DNA of 61,199 bases from Candidatus Neomarinimicrobiota bacterium (GCA_018647265.1 JABGTK010000143.1:1-61199); one strand, 5' to 3'. Positions 27,495-38,064 are shown, numbered from the stretch's first letter. Numbers and translations are program-made. Notes: generated from the letters alone by a model not told the origin.

Positions 27495-30400
27495 ATGATT
27501 TACATAACAAAATTAAATAGATATTTTTCTATACTTATACTCTTGTTTTCATTATTAAGGGGTGGAACAGAATTAACATTAACTGCCTTTCGATTGTACA
27601 CATCAGGAGTGTCAGCTGATTTAGTGTCGGGCTATTTTAATGAGAATGCTACCGGGTTGACCTTGGTATTTACGCCCGATGCAGATTACACTTCTTTTAA
27701 ACTTTACGCTGAACTTTCCGCAACTACTGTTGGTGGTTGTACAGAGGCGAATTTTGACGGAACTGAGTTAGAATTAACAAATGGTACTTTTGATGGAAAT
27801 AGCATGGGTACGGGTACGAGTTATGATCCTGTTGGCAATTTTTCACAAACATCTCATACAATTTTTATCCCTGCAGCAAATATTTTAACCAGGGTTGGTG
27901 GCGCTTGGAATTCAGGAGAAAAGTTATATATTGCCATAAAGTTTGATGGTAATACTGCTAAATGGGCATGTCCGAAAGATGCCCCCACAGCAGGTACCGA
28001 TGCTTCCCAATCTGACGGGGCTCGACATTTTTTTGCTGTCGATACAACAGATCCAACCCTTACTTCTATTCTAGAGCATACGGTTAATGAACAAATTTGG
28101 AATAATCCGGATTATGTTAAAACGCCTAGCCTTGCAATAACTGTTGGGGCTGAAAGCATATCAACGGGTGGAATCACATGGACTGCTGTCTCTGGTGGCG
28201 GTGGAACTGTTTCAGATTCAGATGCATTAGATGGTGCAACTGCTGGTGTATTAAATATGACAACTGACCCAGGATTGGTTGACGGTACAGTGTATAATAT
28301 TTCTTTTACCCTGAATGATGCGGCAGGTAATAATAAAACTTACACACGATCAAATGTTCTTTACGATATTACTGCACCAACAGTAACCAGTGTGGTTAGT
28401 GAAGAAGCTAATGGAGATATGCTCGCAGAAGGAGCAGTTGCAGATTTTTATGTAGAATTTTCTGAGAATATCAATTTTGTTGGCGCACCACAAATAACAC
28501 TTCAATCCAATGATGGCGCCACAACTACAGTCAATGCGGCAACTTTTGCCAACGATACCGATAAAGCCTATTTTGATTGGACTGTCCCCGATGGTGCCTA
28601 TTCTGTTTACCTAGATTACGAAACAACAACTTCTTTATCTGCAGGTACAACGATTAAAGATTTAGCAGGTAATGCGGCAACACTAACATTGCCAGCGCCA
28701 CCGGCGTGGGGTGCTCAAGGGACAAATGCATCTTTGAGCCAAGCTGCTACAGGCGGGTCTTTCGGTGTGGATGGTGACGATCCTGCGGCTTTTTCGGTCG
28801 GTGCAGTTGTAACGACTGGGGGCAATGTTACTGCTGATTATTGGAATGGATCAAACACGGGTGTAAGTGTAACTGTCCCTGTTGCCAATGATAATAGTTT
28901 GACCGATGGCACCGTTCAACTCAGATCAGAAGCTGATGGTAATTATGAAGATATTGGTGGATCGTATACAATTTTAGTAGGTGATTTGAATACAAATATC
29001 ACTATGACTGCATCGGGGGCTGGTTCCGGAAATACTGATGTGACAGAATTGAATGGATACACCCAGGCTGATGTATTGGGGTGGAAAGCCATTATTACGG
29101 ATAAATCTGGGAATGCAACAACCGCGACTGCAAGTGCAACTACTTTAACAGTGGATACAGTAGCGCCTACGGTAAATACAGTTACTAGTTCGGATGGCGA
29201 CTATAAATTGGCAGAATCAGTTGATGTGGTTGTTAATTTTACTGAGAATGTCTTAATAAGCGGTACGCCGCAACTTACATTAAATACAGATAATACACCG
29301 GGAACTGCCGATGCAGCCGTGGATAAATCAGGGCTTACGGGTGGTGCGGTAACTTTCGCATATACTGTAGGGGCCACTCATTACTCCGCTGATCTGGATT
29401 ATGAAAGTACAACGGCATTAACAGCCGGCACCTTTATTAGAGATGCAGCCGGTAATGATGCCGATTTAGCTTTGCCGGCTTTAGGCACATTTGCCGCCGC
29501 TCAAGCTGTAAAAATTGATGGTGTTTCACCAGCGGCATTTACCACGGGAACAGTCATAACTGTGGGTGCTCCTATCGTGGCTGGATATTTAAATGAAGAC
29601 AATACAGGCGTTGATGTAACTGTCCCAATAGCTAACGACGCATCACTTGAGAATGGAAAGCTCTACATTCAGGCAAAAATTGGCGCCAATAACTATGCCA
29701 GTGTTTCTTCGGCTTATACCATTCAATCTGCCGATTTAAATACGAATAAAACAATTACTGTGGCTGAAAGCGATTTGGATGGTATTACCGGTTTTACGCT
29801 TGGTGCTGTTATATCATTTGTGGGCATGATTGAAGATTTTGCCGATGGCGCAGCGGGAACGGGAAATCAAACTGTAGGCGCCGCATCCGCAACCACTTTA
29901 ATAGTTGATCAAAACGATCCTGCTGCTTTTACAACAGGGGCAGTTACTACTTTGACTGAAACAGTTACTGCCGGAAAATGGAATTCTCACAATACTGGAC
30001 TTACAATAGTGGTGCCTATCGCAAATGAAGCAACCTTAGAAGATGGGGACGTTCAGATTATTGCAAAAATTGCTACTACAGCCTACGAGGATATTGGCGC
30101 TTCTGTGGCAATAGCAAATGGCGATCTTGGGGGAAACATTACTGTTACTATCACCGCAGCCTTGTTTGAGGCTATTAATGTTGCTTTGGTTGATGGCGAT
30201 GTTGTTACGCTCAATAGTAAAATAAATGATGTGGCGGGGAACATTACCACGGGAACCGCCAGCGGTACAACACTCACCGTTGATCAAACACCGCCAACAG
30301 TATCTTTCGTTTCTTCGGATGATGATGATTCCAATCCGTTTAAAGTTGGCGACGTCGTCAATCTAAAAGTGAAATTCGATGAAATTGTGAATGTTGCGAC

Positions 30401-33400
30401 TGGGGGTGGTATTCCTTTTATAGGTCTTGATACCGACGAGGCTCCGGGAAATGCATCATCAACAGCGCCATATGCTTCGGGAACAGCTTCAGTTGACATA
30501 ATCTTTGGCTACACGGTTGCAGCAAATGAATACAGTGCTGACTTAAACTATATTAATACTACTTCATTGTCAGTAAATGGCGGCACTATAAGGGATGCAG
30601 CGGGAAATAATGCAACACTAATATTGCCTGGAATTGCTGATAACAATGCCTTAAAACAGAAAAAGGATATTTGGATCGATGGTGTAGCGCCGGCAGCGGG
30701 TACAGTGGATGCAGTATTGACAGTCGGTGGAACATTAATGCCCGGTTTTTGGAATGAAGATAACACAAGTGCAACTGTGAAAATTCTCTTAGCTTCAACT
30801 GATGTGAGTTTAGAAGGAGGAACTGTCCAAATTTCTGGGGAAGCGGATGGCAATTATGCAAATGTTGGAGCATCCGGTACAATTTCAGCAGGTGATGTAA
30901 CAGCAGGATTTAAAACAATTACATTGAGTGCTGCAAATATTGAAGGATTGGCTGGATATACCGACCAATACCCAAACCCTGATGTGATAAATTTCAAAGC
31001 TATTGTTTCTGATAAAGCAGGCAACAGCACAACCCACGCAGCTAGCGCAACGACCTTAACGGTGGATGAAACAGATCCTGCCGCTTTTACTGTGGGGAGT
31101 ATTTTAACAGTATCCGGTGAAGTTGTGCCGGGATATTGGAATGAAGATAATAATTTAGTAAATGTTGGCATTCCTGTTGCTAATGATGGTACCCTTGAAA
31201 ATGGTCGCATAATGGTTGAAGGCGAAGCCGAAGGCGCTTATGAGTATATCGGTAGTGGGTCGTTGTATAATGCGGCTGCTTATGTACCGTCAGATCATGA
31301 TGATTATTATAAAGATTGGACAACGATTGCAGCTGGAGATGTGAATACAACAAAAACTGTATCCATAAATGGAAATCCTTTATTTGCAGCCGATCGTGAA
31401 TTAGAAGAATTAACTAACTTTAGCGACGGTGACGAAATCGGATTTCGGGCTATCATTATGGATGCGGCAGGAAACACCACTACGGGAACCATATCTGCTA
31501 CAACATTGGTTGTAGATCAAACAGATCCAGACACACCGATTATTGAATTAAAAAATTCTTCAGATACGGGCATTGCCGACTGGGATAACCTAACCAAAGA
31601 CGACACGCCCACATTTACCTTAACCAACTTAACCAATACTGATTCTGTTTTCCTAAAAATTGCTGTAGATGTGGCCACTTTAGCAACGGATGGTTCAATT
31701 GTAGTTAGAGATGTTTCCACTTCAAATACTAAAGAATTAACCCCTGCCACCCATGCAAACGGGACTTACCTGGTATCGGCTCTCGCTAAGGATGTAGCAG
31801 GAAACTGGGGACTTGATGCAACAAAAACTTTTGTAAGAATTGATGTAATTCCGCCAGATGTGCCTAATAAACCGGATATGATGGGCCTCTCTGATACTGG
31901 ATTTAAAGATAATGACAATATTACCAAAACAACCCAACCGCAGTTTATATTTACAGGTCTTTCTGCTACAATTGATTCGCTCCGATTGGTGATTGATGGG
32001 GGGGGCGCCGTTGGGCGAGATTCTATTATGTCTCAAGTAACAACCGATACTTTTAAAGTTAGTATCGCCTTAGCGAGTGGGTACCATACTGCCGGTGTTA
32101 TTGCCATAGATTCTGCCGGAAACGTGCAGGATACCAGTGCAGTGTTACCTTTTGTCGTTGACAATGTAGCGCCTTCTAAACCAACAGCACCAGATATGAC
32201 GGTAGCGACGGATTATGGGCAAAGTAACACAGATAACATTACTAAAGAGCCAAAACCCAATTTTGATATTACTAATATAGAAATAGGGTCATTTATTAAT
32301 TTATATCATGTGACACCAGCGCCAGTAACAACGCTTGCTGCTTTTGACACAGTGGATGTGGGAGTTACCACATTAACAATTGCGCCATTAATTAATATGG
32401 ATGATGGTACTTATACCATGTATGCAACAAGCGAAGATACAGCAGGGAATACATCTCAAAGTGATAACCTTACCAATGTAATTATAGATGCAACCGTTCC
32501 AACAATTTCAGCCAGTTATTATAACAGAACAATTCAAACGGTTTATAATACCTATGCCAATAAATTCAAGACAGACTCGGTGAATTTTGGTAAAGGAAAC
32601 GATGAAGTCGATTTCATCGCCAAAATGAGCGAACCTGCCGGTACGACTCCTGAACCAACATTGGATGTGACCTATGGGAATAACTCAACCGACTCATTTG
32701 CTGCACTGGCTAAAACAAGTAAAGCAGATGATGATTCAACTTGGATTTGGAAGTTTGACCTACCAACAGCAACTAAAAATGACGGAGCTGCGAAAGTATC
32801 TTTTACGGCCTATGACATTGCAGGGAATCTCGCCATTGCTTTTACAGATACGCAAAAATTTACAGTAGACAATACACCACCAGTAGCTTTCACAACAGGA
32901 GTTGCTACTGTCCATGGTGATACAAATGTATCTATGGTAGTAGAAGCTAAAACTGGATGGTTTATTAATAGGACGACAGACAGCGTAAAAGTATTGGTAA
33001 ATATTGATGCAACCGATAATTCCTTAGTCGGTGGTGGGTATGTGGATATACAAGCTACCGTTCGAAATAAAATGGTTGGGAATTGGGCAAGTATTAATTC
33101 AAATTATGGATCCAATCCATTCTTTCCGCAGGATTCAACTGAAGGTTTGGGGACATTAAAACCATTTTTCAGAAAAAAAGATGATATTACGGCTGCACTT
33201 ACTGGAAGTGGATTGGTTCAAGGAGACACCATTGATGTTCGCGCATTGATTTATGATAAAGCGCTGAACCTAACAACCGGAACTCTAAGCGAATCCTATT
33301 TTGTTTTGGACACTATAGCACCAACAATTGGAATCTTCGCAACTGATACGTTATATACTATTGGTACCACTACGAATCGTTTGCGAGTCAATCAAGATAC

Positions 33401-35828
33401 AACATGGACTAATGATACCATTAGTTTTGCAGTAAAAGAATGGACGGATCCAGGAAGTGCTACAAAAATTCCTTCAGGATTAGATCGATATGAATATGCC
33501 CTTTATCAAAGTGCAGATAACACCAATGCAAATTATACATTATTCAGAGATTTTCGAGAACAAACATCCAAAATGGATTCTGTATTTATAGATACATTTG
33601 CCTTAACTCATAATCGCAATTATTTGGTTCGCGTAAGGGGCATTGATGTGGCTGGGAATATTTCATCAACTGCCAATGATTCGTCAAAATCGGACTTTGT
33701 GCTCCGTTATAATGCTCGACCCGATACAGATTCAATACCGAGAGCCACGGCAAATGAAGATGTACTTTGGGAGCAATTGCTGACGGTGAATGATAAAGAT
33801 TTGCTAACGATACGATCGGATGAATTTATTTATTCTATGGAATCTTATTTTTCTGATACAACTCAAACGCCGTGGATAACAGTGGGGAGTAAAATTGACA
33901 CCATCACGGCGGCTGTTTCTACTTCTGGTAAAATGACTTTCACGCCAACGAAGTGGGATACTGCGACGTATATCCATCGCGTTTTTATAACGGATAAATG
34001 GGGATTAAAAGACACAGTTGATGTAGAAATGCTCGTAAAAGCGGTCAATGATGCACCACTGATCGATTTATCTTCATTGTCTAAATTAGAATTCTTAGAG
34101 GGTGCGAATAGCGATTCTGTCAATTTAACACAATTTGTGACCGATGAGGACAATACAACAGCATCTTTAAATTACACCTTTAAGATTGCTTCGACACTTC
34201 CTGGAAAAGGTGGCTTTCCAATTGCGAAGACCGGTTTTCTTTCGGATGTTAGTGCTGAATTTAAAAAGGCATTCATTGCCAAATTGGTTGATGAATTCCC
34301 AGCATCTACAATTATTCAGAAAAATAATGCTTTTGTGATTTATCCCGCGAATGTGATTGAATTTCGAGATCCTCTAAAAGTTGATTCGCTACTTAAAAGC
34401 GATTCAGTCTTTTCTTGGATTACGCAGACGGATACAGCTTCTTTGGACACTAATTATTATACATCATCTGATATGATGGTTGAATATACGGTAACTGATC
34501 CAGATGGACTTTCAGGCCGTGACACTGTTCTCTTCTCAATTACTCCAATCAATGACTCACCCGTTTGGGCTGGATTGCGGGACACGGTTGTTAAAGAGAA
34601 TGATTCACTCTATATAGATTTTGCCAACTATTTAACGGATGTGGATGATTCTACCCTGACTTTAACAATCCTCCCTCTGTCTTATGATGCTAATGTAACG
34701 GTTGAACCAACCAAAACATTTGAGAAGAAGGCAACCGGTTATGTCTATTCCAGCAATGCTAGGAAGGATACAGTAAAGTTTAAACCATCTGCCTTGTGGT
34801 TTAAAAAAGATTCCGGGCCGTGGAATCCAAGCGATACAACTAGCAACCAGATTAAATTTCAAATTACGGCCGCTGATGGCGATACATCTGCAATAGATAC
34901 ATTTATTGTCAGAGTCCAGCGTGTACCGCGTCCTGAGATCAGCATGTACGTTGTCCAAAACAATGCGTTTACCAATTACTATGAGATTTTTCTCATAGAC
35001 TCGGTTGGTAAAACTAAGGACCTTACACTTAAAGTTCAGTCTAAATCAGTGACACTGGATAAGGCGGCCGCGTTTACTTATGTGGGCCATTACGATTTCA
35101 AAACAAAAGGAACGTATACTTTTGAAGTTGATGCTAAGGGATTAGTTGGTGATACAGTAATTACCCAAAATCTTGGCTTAGCACTTGCAAAGATGTATGG
35201 AACTTGGTCCGGAAAAAGTGCCGATGGTCAATTCAATGTGATTGGTGGATCTGGTGCTGTTGATTTTGATCAATCTATCATGATATTGGATTCTACTCTT
35301 TTTGAACCTTATTTCAATGATCGCGCGTCTTATTTACTGGGGAATGAAGCCTTTCGATTCAAAAAGTCTGTAGAAATATCCCTGCCCGGAGATGATGAAG
35401 AAATGGCCTTATATCAACGTTCAATAGGTAGTGGGTGGATAGAATTACCTTCAATTACACAAGGAAATCGTGTGTTGGCATATACCCAAAAAATGGGTTA
35501 TTTCCGAATGGGACCGAAGACCTTGATTGTGCCGGGACAAACATCTCTACAACAAAATTATCCAAATCCATTCAACCCAGTCACAACCATAATGTATGAT
35601 TTGGGATTCATTGACGGTCCTTTCCAAAGAGTGAACATGACTGTTTATGATATTTTGGGAAGAAATGTAAAAACCTTGGTGAACCAGCAACAAGGTATTG
35701 GGCGTTATCGCGTCAAATGGAATGGGAGAGATCAAAATGGTGTACCAGTTGCTTCTGGTGTTTATTTTGTTCATCTGCTCACAGATATGGGTCGCAGTCA
35801 AACTAAAAAGATTATGTTAATGCGATGA
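27495..35828 (+). CDS. Giant exported Ig-repeat protein with FlgD-like/Por-type C-terminal sorting domain
   Basis: This 2777-residue surface protein starts with a signal peptide (SILILLFSLLRGG). Three domains of about 120 residues (from about 293, 557 and 933) contain FTENVLISGTPQLTL- and RDAAGN-type segments typical of bacterial Ig-like repeats. They alternate with modules opening DPAAFTVG and GYWNEDN (about 428, 678, 810, 1065, 1194, 1795). Three related modules with DNITK lie near 1345, 1453 and 1558. Cadherin-like segments (VNDAP, INDSP) follow from about 2180 to 2450. The last 95 residues start LQQNYPNPFNPVTTIMYDL and end GVYFVHLLTDMGRSQTKKIM, the FlgD-like/Por secretion tail of the FCB group. 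It is probably an adhesin or cell-surface structural protein. The stop overlaps the next ATG. Confidence 0.8.
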   Translation: MIYITKLNRYFSILILLFSLLRGGTELTLTAFRLYTSGVSADLVSGYFNENATGLTLVFTPDADYTSFKLYAELSATTVGGCTEANFDGTELELTNGTFDGNSMGTGTSYDPVGNFSQTSHTIFIPAANILTRVGGAWNSGEKLYIAIKFDGNTAKWACPKDAPTAGTDASQSDGARHFFAVDTTDPTLTSILEHTVNEQIWNNPDYVKTPSLAITVGAESISTGGITWTAVSGGGGTVSDSDALDGATAGVLNMTTDPGLVDGTVYNISFTLNDAAGNNKTYTRSNVLYDITAPTVTSVVSEEANGDMLAEGAVADFYVEFSENINFVGAPQITLQSNDGATTTVNAATFANDTDKAYFDWTVPDGAYSVYLDYETTTSLSAGTTIKDLAGNAATLTLPAPPAWGAQGTNASLSQAATGGSFGVDGDDPAAFSVGAVVTTGGNVTADYWNGSNTGVSVTVPVANDNSLTDGTVQLRSEADGNYEDIGGSYTILVGDLNTNITMTASGAGSGNTDVTELNGYTQADVLGWKAIITDKSGNATTATASATTLTVDTVAPTVNTVTSSDGDYKLAESVDVVVNFTENVLISGTPQLTLNTDNTPGTADAAVDKSGLTGGAVTFAYTVGATHYSADLDYESTTALTAGTFIRDAAGNDADLALPALGTFAAAQAVKIDGVSPAAFTTGTVITVGAPIVAGYLNEDNTGVDVTVPIANDASLENGKLYIQAKIGANNYASVSSAYTIQSADLNTNKTITVAESDLDGITGFTLGAVISFVGMIEDFADGAAGTGNQTVGAASATTLIVDQNDPAAFTTGAVTTLTETVTAGKWNSHNTGLTIVVPIANEATLEDGDVQIIAKIATTAYEDIGASVAIANGDLGGNITVTITAALFEAINVALVDGDVVTLNSKINDVAGNITTGTASGTTLTVDQTPPTVSFVSSDDDDSNPFKVGDVVNLKVKFDEIVNVATGGGIPFIGLDTDEAPGNASSTAPYASGTASVDIIFGYTVAANEYSADLNYINTTSLSVNGGTIRDAAGNNATLILPGIADNNALKQKKDIWIDGVAPAAGTVDAVLTVGGTLMPGFWNEDNTSATVKILLASTDVSLEGGTVQISGEADGNYANVGASGTISAGDVTAGFKTITLSAANIEGLAGYTDQYPNPDVINFKAIVSDKAGNSTTHAASATTLTVDETDPAAFTVGSILTVSGEVVPGYWNEDNNLVNVGIPVANDGTLENGRIMVEGEAEGAYEYIGSGSLYNAAAYVPSDHDDYYKDWTTIAAGDVNTTKTVSINGNPLFAADRELEELTNFSDGDEIGFRAIIMDAAGNTTTGTISATTLVVDQTDPDTPIIELKNSSDTGIADWDNLTKDDTPTFTLTNLTNTDSVFLKIAVDVATLATDGSIVVRDVSTSNTKELTPATHANGTYLVSALAKDVAGNWGLDATKTFVRIDVIPPDVPNKPDMMGLSDTGFKDNDNITKTTQPQFIFTGLSATIDSLRLVIDGGGAVGRDSIMSQVTTDTFKVSIALASGYHTAGVIAIDSAGNVQDTSAVLPFVVDNVAPSKPTAPDMTVATDYGQSNTDNITKEPKPNFDITNIEIGSFINLYHVTPAPVTTLAAFDTVDVGVTTLTIAPLINMDDGTYTMYATSEDTAGNTSQSDNLTNVIIDATVPTISASYYNRTIQTVYNTYANKFKTDSVNFGKGNDEVDFIAKMSEPAGTTPEPTLDVTYGNNSTDSFAALAKTSKADDDSTWIWKFDLPTATKNDGAAKVSFTAYDIAGNLAIAFTDTQKFTVDNTPPVAFTTGVATVHGDTNVSMVVEAKTGWFINRTTDSVKVLVNIDATDNSLVGGGYVDIQATVRNKMVGNWASINSNYGSNPFFPQDSTEGLGTLKPFFRKKDDITAALTGSGLVQGDTIDVRALIYDKALNLTTGTLSESYFVLDTIAPTIGIFATDTLYTIGTTTNRLRVNQDTTWTNDTISFAVKEWTDPGSATKIPSGLDRYEYALYQSADNTNANYTLFRDFREQTSKMDSVFIDTFALTHNRNYLVRVRGIDVAGNISSTANDSSKSDFVLRYNARPDTDSIPRATANEDVLWEQLLTVNDKDLLTIRSDEFIYSMESYFSDTTQTPWITVGSKIDTITAAVSTSGKMTFTPTKWDTATYIHRVFITDKWGLKDTVDVEMLVKAVNDAPLIDLSSLSKLEFLEGANSDSVNLTQFVTDEDNTTASLNYTFKIASTLPGKGGFPIAKTGFLSDVSAEFKKAFIAKLVDEFPASTIIQKNNAFVIYPANVIEFRDPLKVDSLLKSDSVFSWITQTDTASLDTNYYTSSDMMVEYTVTDPDGLSGRDTVLFSITPINDSPVWAGLRDTVVKENDSLYIDFANYLTDVDDSTLTLTILPLSYDANVTVEPTKTFEKKATGYVYSSNARKDTVKFKPSALWFKKDSGPWNPSDTTSNQIKFQITAADGDTSAIDTFIVRVQRVPRPEISMYVVQNNAFTNYYEIFLIDSVGKTKDLTLKVQSKSVTLDKAAAFTYVGHYDFKTKGTYTFEVDAKGLVGDTVITQNLGLALAKMYGTWSGKSADGQFNVIGGSGAVDFDQSIMILDSTLFEPYFNDRASYLLGNEAFRFKKSVEISLPGDDEEMALYQRSIGSGWIELPSITQGNRVLAYTQKMGYFRMGPKTLIVPGQTSLQQNYPNPFNPVTTIMYDLGFIDGPFQRVNMTVYDILGRNVKTLVNQQQGIGRYRVKWNGRDQNGVPVASGVYFVHLLTDMGRSQTKKIMLMR
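28780..31500 (+). repeat. Protein-level repeat array within the giant gene
   Basis: Five diverged modules beginning near 28780, 29528, 29925, 30690 and 31077 encode (D/S/A)PAAFTxG ... GYWNEDNTGVxVxVPIAND ... LExG ... ending in ASATTLTVD. A sixth, more diverged copy begins near 32880. Bases have diverged enough that the array looks old rather than recently duplicated. Confidence 0.6.
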
Positions 35829-36481
35829 TAAATCGTTTCCATAAACCAACCCTTTTATTCATCATGGCAATAGGATTGCTCACCGTGGATGCTTGTCGTA
35901 AGAAATATTATGCTACCGCAGAAGACATGGCAGAATACGGATGGGTTTTGTACGAAACTAAAGATTACCTTAACAGCAATACATGGTTTCAAGACGCGGC
36001 TGCCAATGATAAAGATTGGAAAGATAGTTATAATGGATTGGGTTGGTCCTATGCTAAACTGATGGTTTTGGATAGTAGTATTGCCCATTTTAATACTGGA
36101 TTATCCAAAAAACAGGATAAGTGGAATCTCACAGATGTTCAATCCGAAATTCTGGCCGGACTTACATTTGCCCATCACGCCAATGGTAAAGATACAAAAG
36201 CAATTCAATACGGTCGTGCTTTTCTAGATTCTACAGCAAAACCATTAACCGCCGGATGGATTTTTACCCATGATTCATTGCTCAACCATCTGGATGTCCG
36301 AATTACATTAGCGGCTTCTTATTATTCAGTAGGAAAATTTGATTCTACCATTTTACAGGTCACTGTTATTTTGGATTCCTTAAATTCAAGTGAATTACCT
36401 GTAACCGATACATCATTGGTTGGTCGAAAAGATATGGCCAAGCAGATCATGACTCTCCAAGATTATCTCTTGGCAAAATAA
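35825..36481 (+). CDS. TPR-like lipoprotein coupled to the giant surface protein
   Basis: This 218-residue protein has a lipoprotein-like signal ending LLTVDAC (Cys at residue 24; Asp at -2 is unusual in a lipobox). The mature part looks like TPR helices: AEYGWVLYETKDYLNSNTWF, then SYNGLGWSYAKLMVLDSSIA. Its ATG overlaps the stop of the 2777-residue gene, so the two are probably made together. It may help export or anchor that protein. This is inference from position. Confidence 0.6.
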   Translation: MINRFHKPTLLFIMAIGLLTVDACRKKYYATAEDMAEYGWVLYETKDYLNSNTWFQDAAANDKDWKDSYNGLGWSYAKLMVLDSSIAHFNTGLSKKQDKWNLTDVQSEILAGLTFAHHANGKDTKAIQYGRAFLDSTAKPLTAGWIFTHDSLLNHLDVRITLAASYYSVGKFDSTILQVTVILDSLNSSELPVTDTSLVGRKDMAKQIMTLQDYLLAK

Positions 36482-36487
36482 CTCCCC

Positions 36488-36946
36488 TTGAAACAAGCCC
36501 ATGAATACTGGATGAAGCAGGCTCTTGTCCAAGCAGAAAAGGCCTATAAGGCTGAAGAAATCCCTGTTGGTGCTATTGTGGTTTATGAAGAAAAAATTAT
36601 AGGTCGGGGATACAATCAAAGAGAACGATTGAATGACCCCACAGCACATGCTGAAATTATTGCTATAACGGCGGCGGCAAATACACTTGGGGATTGGCGT
36701 CTTAACAAATGTTCTCTTTATGTAACAAAAGAACCATGTCCTATGTGCGCAGGTGCCATAGTAAATGCAAGACTAGAGATGGTCATATTTGGATGTTATG
36801 ACGAAGAGGCTGGATGTTGTGGCTCCTTATATCAATTATGTGGCGATCCCCGTTTTAAAACTAAAGTGGCTGTTAAAGGTGGCGTTTTGGAAAAACAATC
36901 ACTTTCTATAATTCAGGACTTTTTCAAAGTCCGTAGAATTATGTAA
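36488..36946 (+). CDS. tadA: tRNA-specific adenosine deaminase TadA
   Basis: TadA converts A34 of tRNA-Arg(ACG) to inosine. The 152-residue protein has the cytidine-deaminase-fold zinc motifs TAHAE (His54, Glu56) and PCPMC (Cys84, Cys87). The N-terminal HEYWMKQAL matches the start of known TadA proteins, which supports the TTG at 36488 over the ATG at 36512. An in-frame stop at 36479 rules out a longer form. Its substrate tRNA-Arg(ACG) is encoded at 26.3 kb. Confidence 0.93.
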   Translation: MKQAHEYWMKQALVQAEKAYKAEEIPVGAIVVYEEKIIGRGYNQRERLNDPTAHAEIIAITAAANTLGDWRLNKCSLYVTKEPCPMCAGAIVNARLEMVIFGCYDEEAGCCGSLYQLCGDPRFKTKVAVKGGVLEKQSLSIIQDFFKVRRIM

Positions 36947-36965
36947 TTTCACGTCGCGAATTTTT

Positions 36966-37052
36966 GGAGAGATGGCAGAGTCTGGCTGAATGCGCTGCAC
37001 TCGAAATGCAGTTTACACTTGTGTAACGGGGGTTCGAATCCCTCTCTCTCCG
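36966..37052 (+). tRNA. tRNA-Ser(CGA)
   Basis: The acceptor GGAGAGA (36966-36972) pairs with TCTCTCC (37045-37051), with discriminator G37052. The anticodon stem CTGCA/TGCAG encloses CTCGAAA, giving CGA at 37002-37004. A long variable arm and T arm GGGGG-TTCGAAT-CCCTC follow. It reads UCG. I checked it against tRNA-Sec because selenoproteins are present, but the anticodon is not UCA. Confidence 0.95.
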
Positions 37053-37083
37053 CATTGCTATTAATAATAACAAAAAGATTATA

Positions 37084-38064
37084 ATGAAACACTTATTGAA
37101 AATTACCCCAATCTTATTTATACTTATTTCGTGCTCAGCGCCGATTTCTGTCGATGATTTAAATGGAGAGGACGGTATCGCAATCGACCCTAAGACAAGT
37201 CAGCCATATTCCGGCGAAGCATTTTTAAATTTTTATGATGGCTCAAAAAGAATGGCTGGCAATTATGAGAATGGAGTAAAATCGGGTGATTGGACCTATT
37301 ACGTAAAAGGTAATGAAGACAAATTTTATATTCTTAATTTTATTGATGGAAAAATTATTTCAGCTAATTATAATGAAGGTGATAGAAGATGGGATGGAAC
37401 ACCTGTTGAACATTCACCGGATTCACTCATGGCAGATGGTCGTTACTTTGTTCAAGAGTTAGATGTTTATAATTTTAATTTATCCCCAAAAGTATACGTG
37501 CAATTGATGCAGAATAATCCACAAGGGAATTTGACCCGCTGGTGGGAGAATAATCAAATGTATTCAGATGGCTATTTTGCAAATGGAACACGAAATGGCC
37601 AATTTACATGGTGGTATAAAAGCGGTGCCAAAAAAGAAAATTCAACTTGGGACAATGGTCAACAGGTAGGCACGACATCCCAGTGGTGGGAAAATGGGAA
37701 AAAATTCGCAGAAGCAAGATATAAAAAAGGTGCTTTATCGGGTAAGTTAGTTTGGTGGTATGAGGATGGTCAGAAAAAAGAAGAAGTGAATTTTATAGAT
37801 GGTAAACGAGATGGCCTTGCCTATTGGTGGTATTCGAATGGGAATAAAAAAGGCTTCGCAGATGTTTCAGCCGGGTTAGGGAAAATTACAATGTTTGCTT
37901 TGGATGGTTCTCATTCAAAACAATATGAAGTTAAAAGTAACCAAATATTTTGTTCTTCAGGAGAAATTCTATTTTCAATTGATAAAGTTTCTAATTCAGG
38001 AGAATTACCCATGGGAGATGGCACGTGCGATTGTGCTGACTGTTCCGACGAAAATAATAACTGA
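37084..38064 (+). CDS. MORN/YwqK-repeat lipoprotein
   Basis: This 326-residue lipoprotein has lipobox LISC (Cys near residue 18). It is built of repeats of the YwqK/MORN-2 type: ENGVKSGDWTYYVKG, ANGTRNGQFTWWYKSGAKK, KKGALSGKLVWWYEDGQKK and IDGKRDGLAYWWYSNGNKK. Such beta-hairpin repeats are annotated as YwqK-family antitoxins or as surface proteins. No toxin gene is adjacent, so a toxin-antitoxin role is unsupported here. The C-terminus is Cys- and Asp-rich (CDCADCSDENNN). The gene starts 31 bases after tRNA-Ser(CGA). Confidence 0.75.
   Translation: MKHLLKITPILFILISCSAPISVDDLNGEDGIAIDPKTSQPYSGEAFLNFYDGSKRMAGNYENGVKSGDWTYYVKGNEDKFYILNFIDGKIISANYNEGDRRWDGTPVEHSPDSLMADGRYFVQELDVYNFNLSPKVYVQLMQNNPQGNLTRWWENNQMYSDGYFANGTRNGQFTWWYKSGAKKENSTWDNGQQVGTTSQWWENGKKFAEARYKKGALSGKLVWWYEDGQKKEEVNFIDGKRDGLAYWWYSNGNKKGFADVSAGLGKITMFALDGSHSKQYEVKSNQIFCSSGEILFSIDKVSNSGELPMGDGTCDCADCSDENNN

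Noticed and set aside
28780-31500. The repeated modules as a CRISPR or satellite array.
   Set aside because: The repetition is at protein level in one continuous frame, with long diverged units.
30036-31750. Several - strand open frames of 60-118 codons within the giant gene.
   Set aside because: They are mirror frames of a low-complexity, Thr/Ala/Asp-rich coding strand and show no signal peptide, motif or ribosome site.
36966-37052. The serine tRNA as a tRNA-Sec gene.
   Set aside because: The anticodon is CGA rather than TCA, and the acceptor stem has the normal 7 pairs.
37084-38064. A toxin-antitoxin module around the YwqK-like protein.
   Set aside because: No toxin-like partner lies on either side, and the protein is a lipoprotein.
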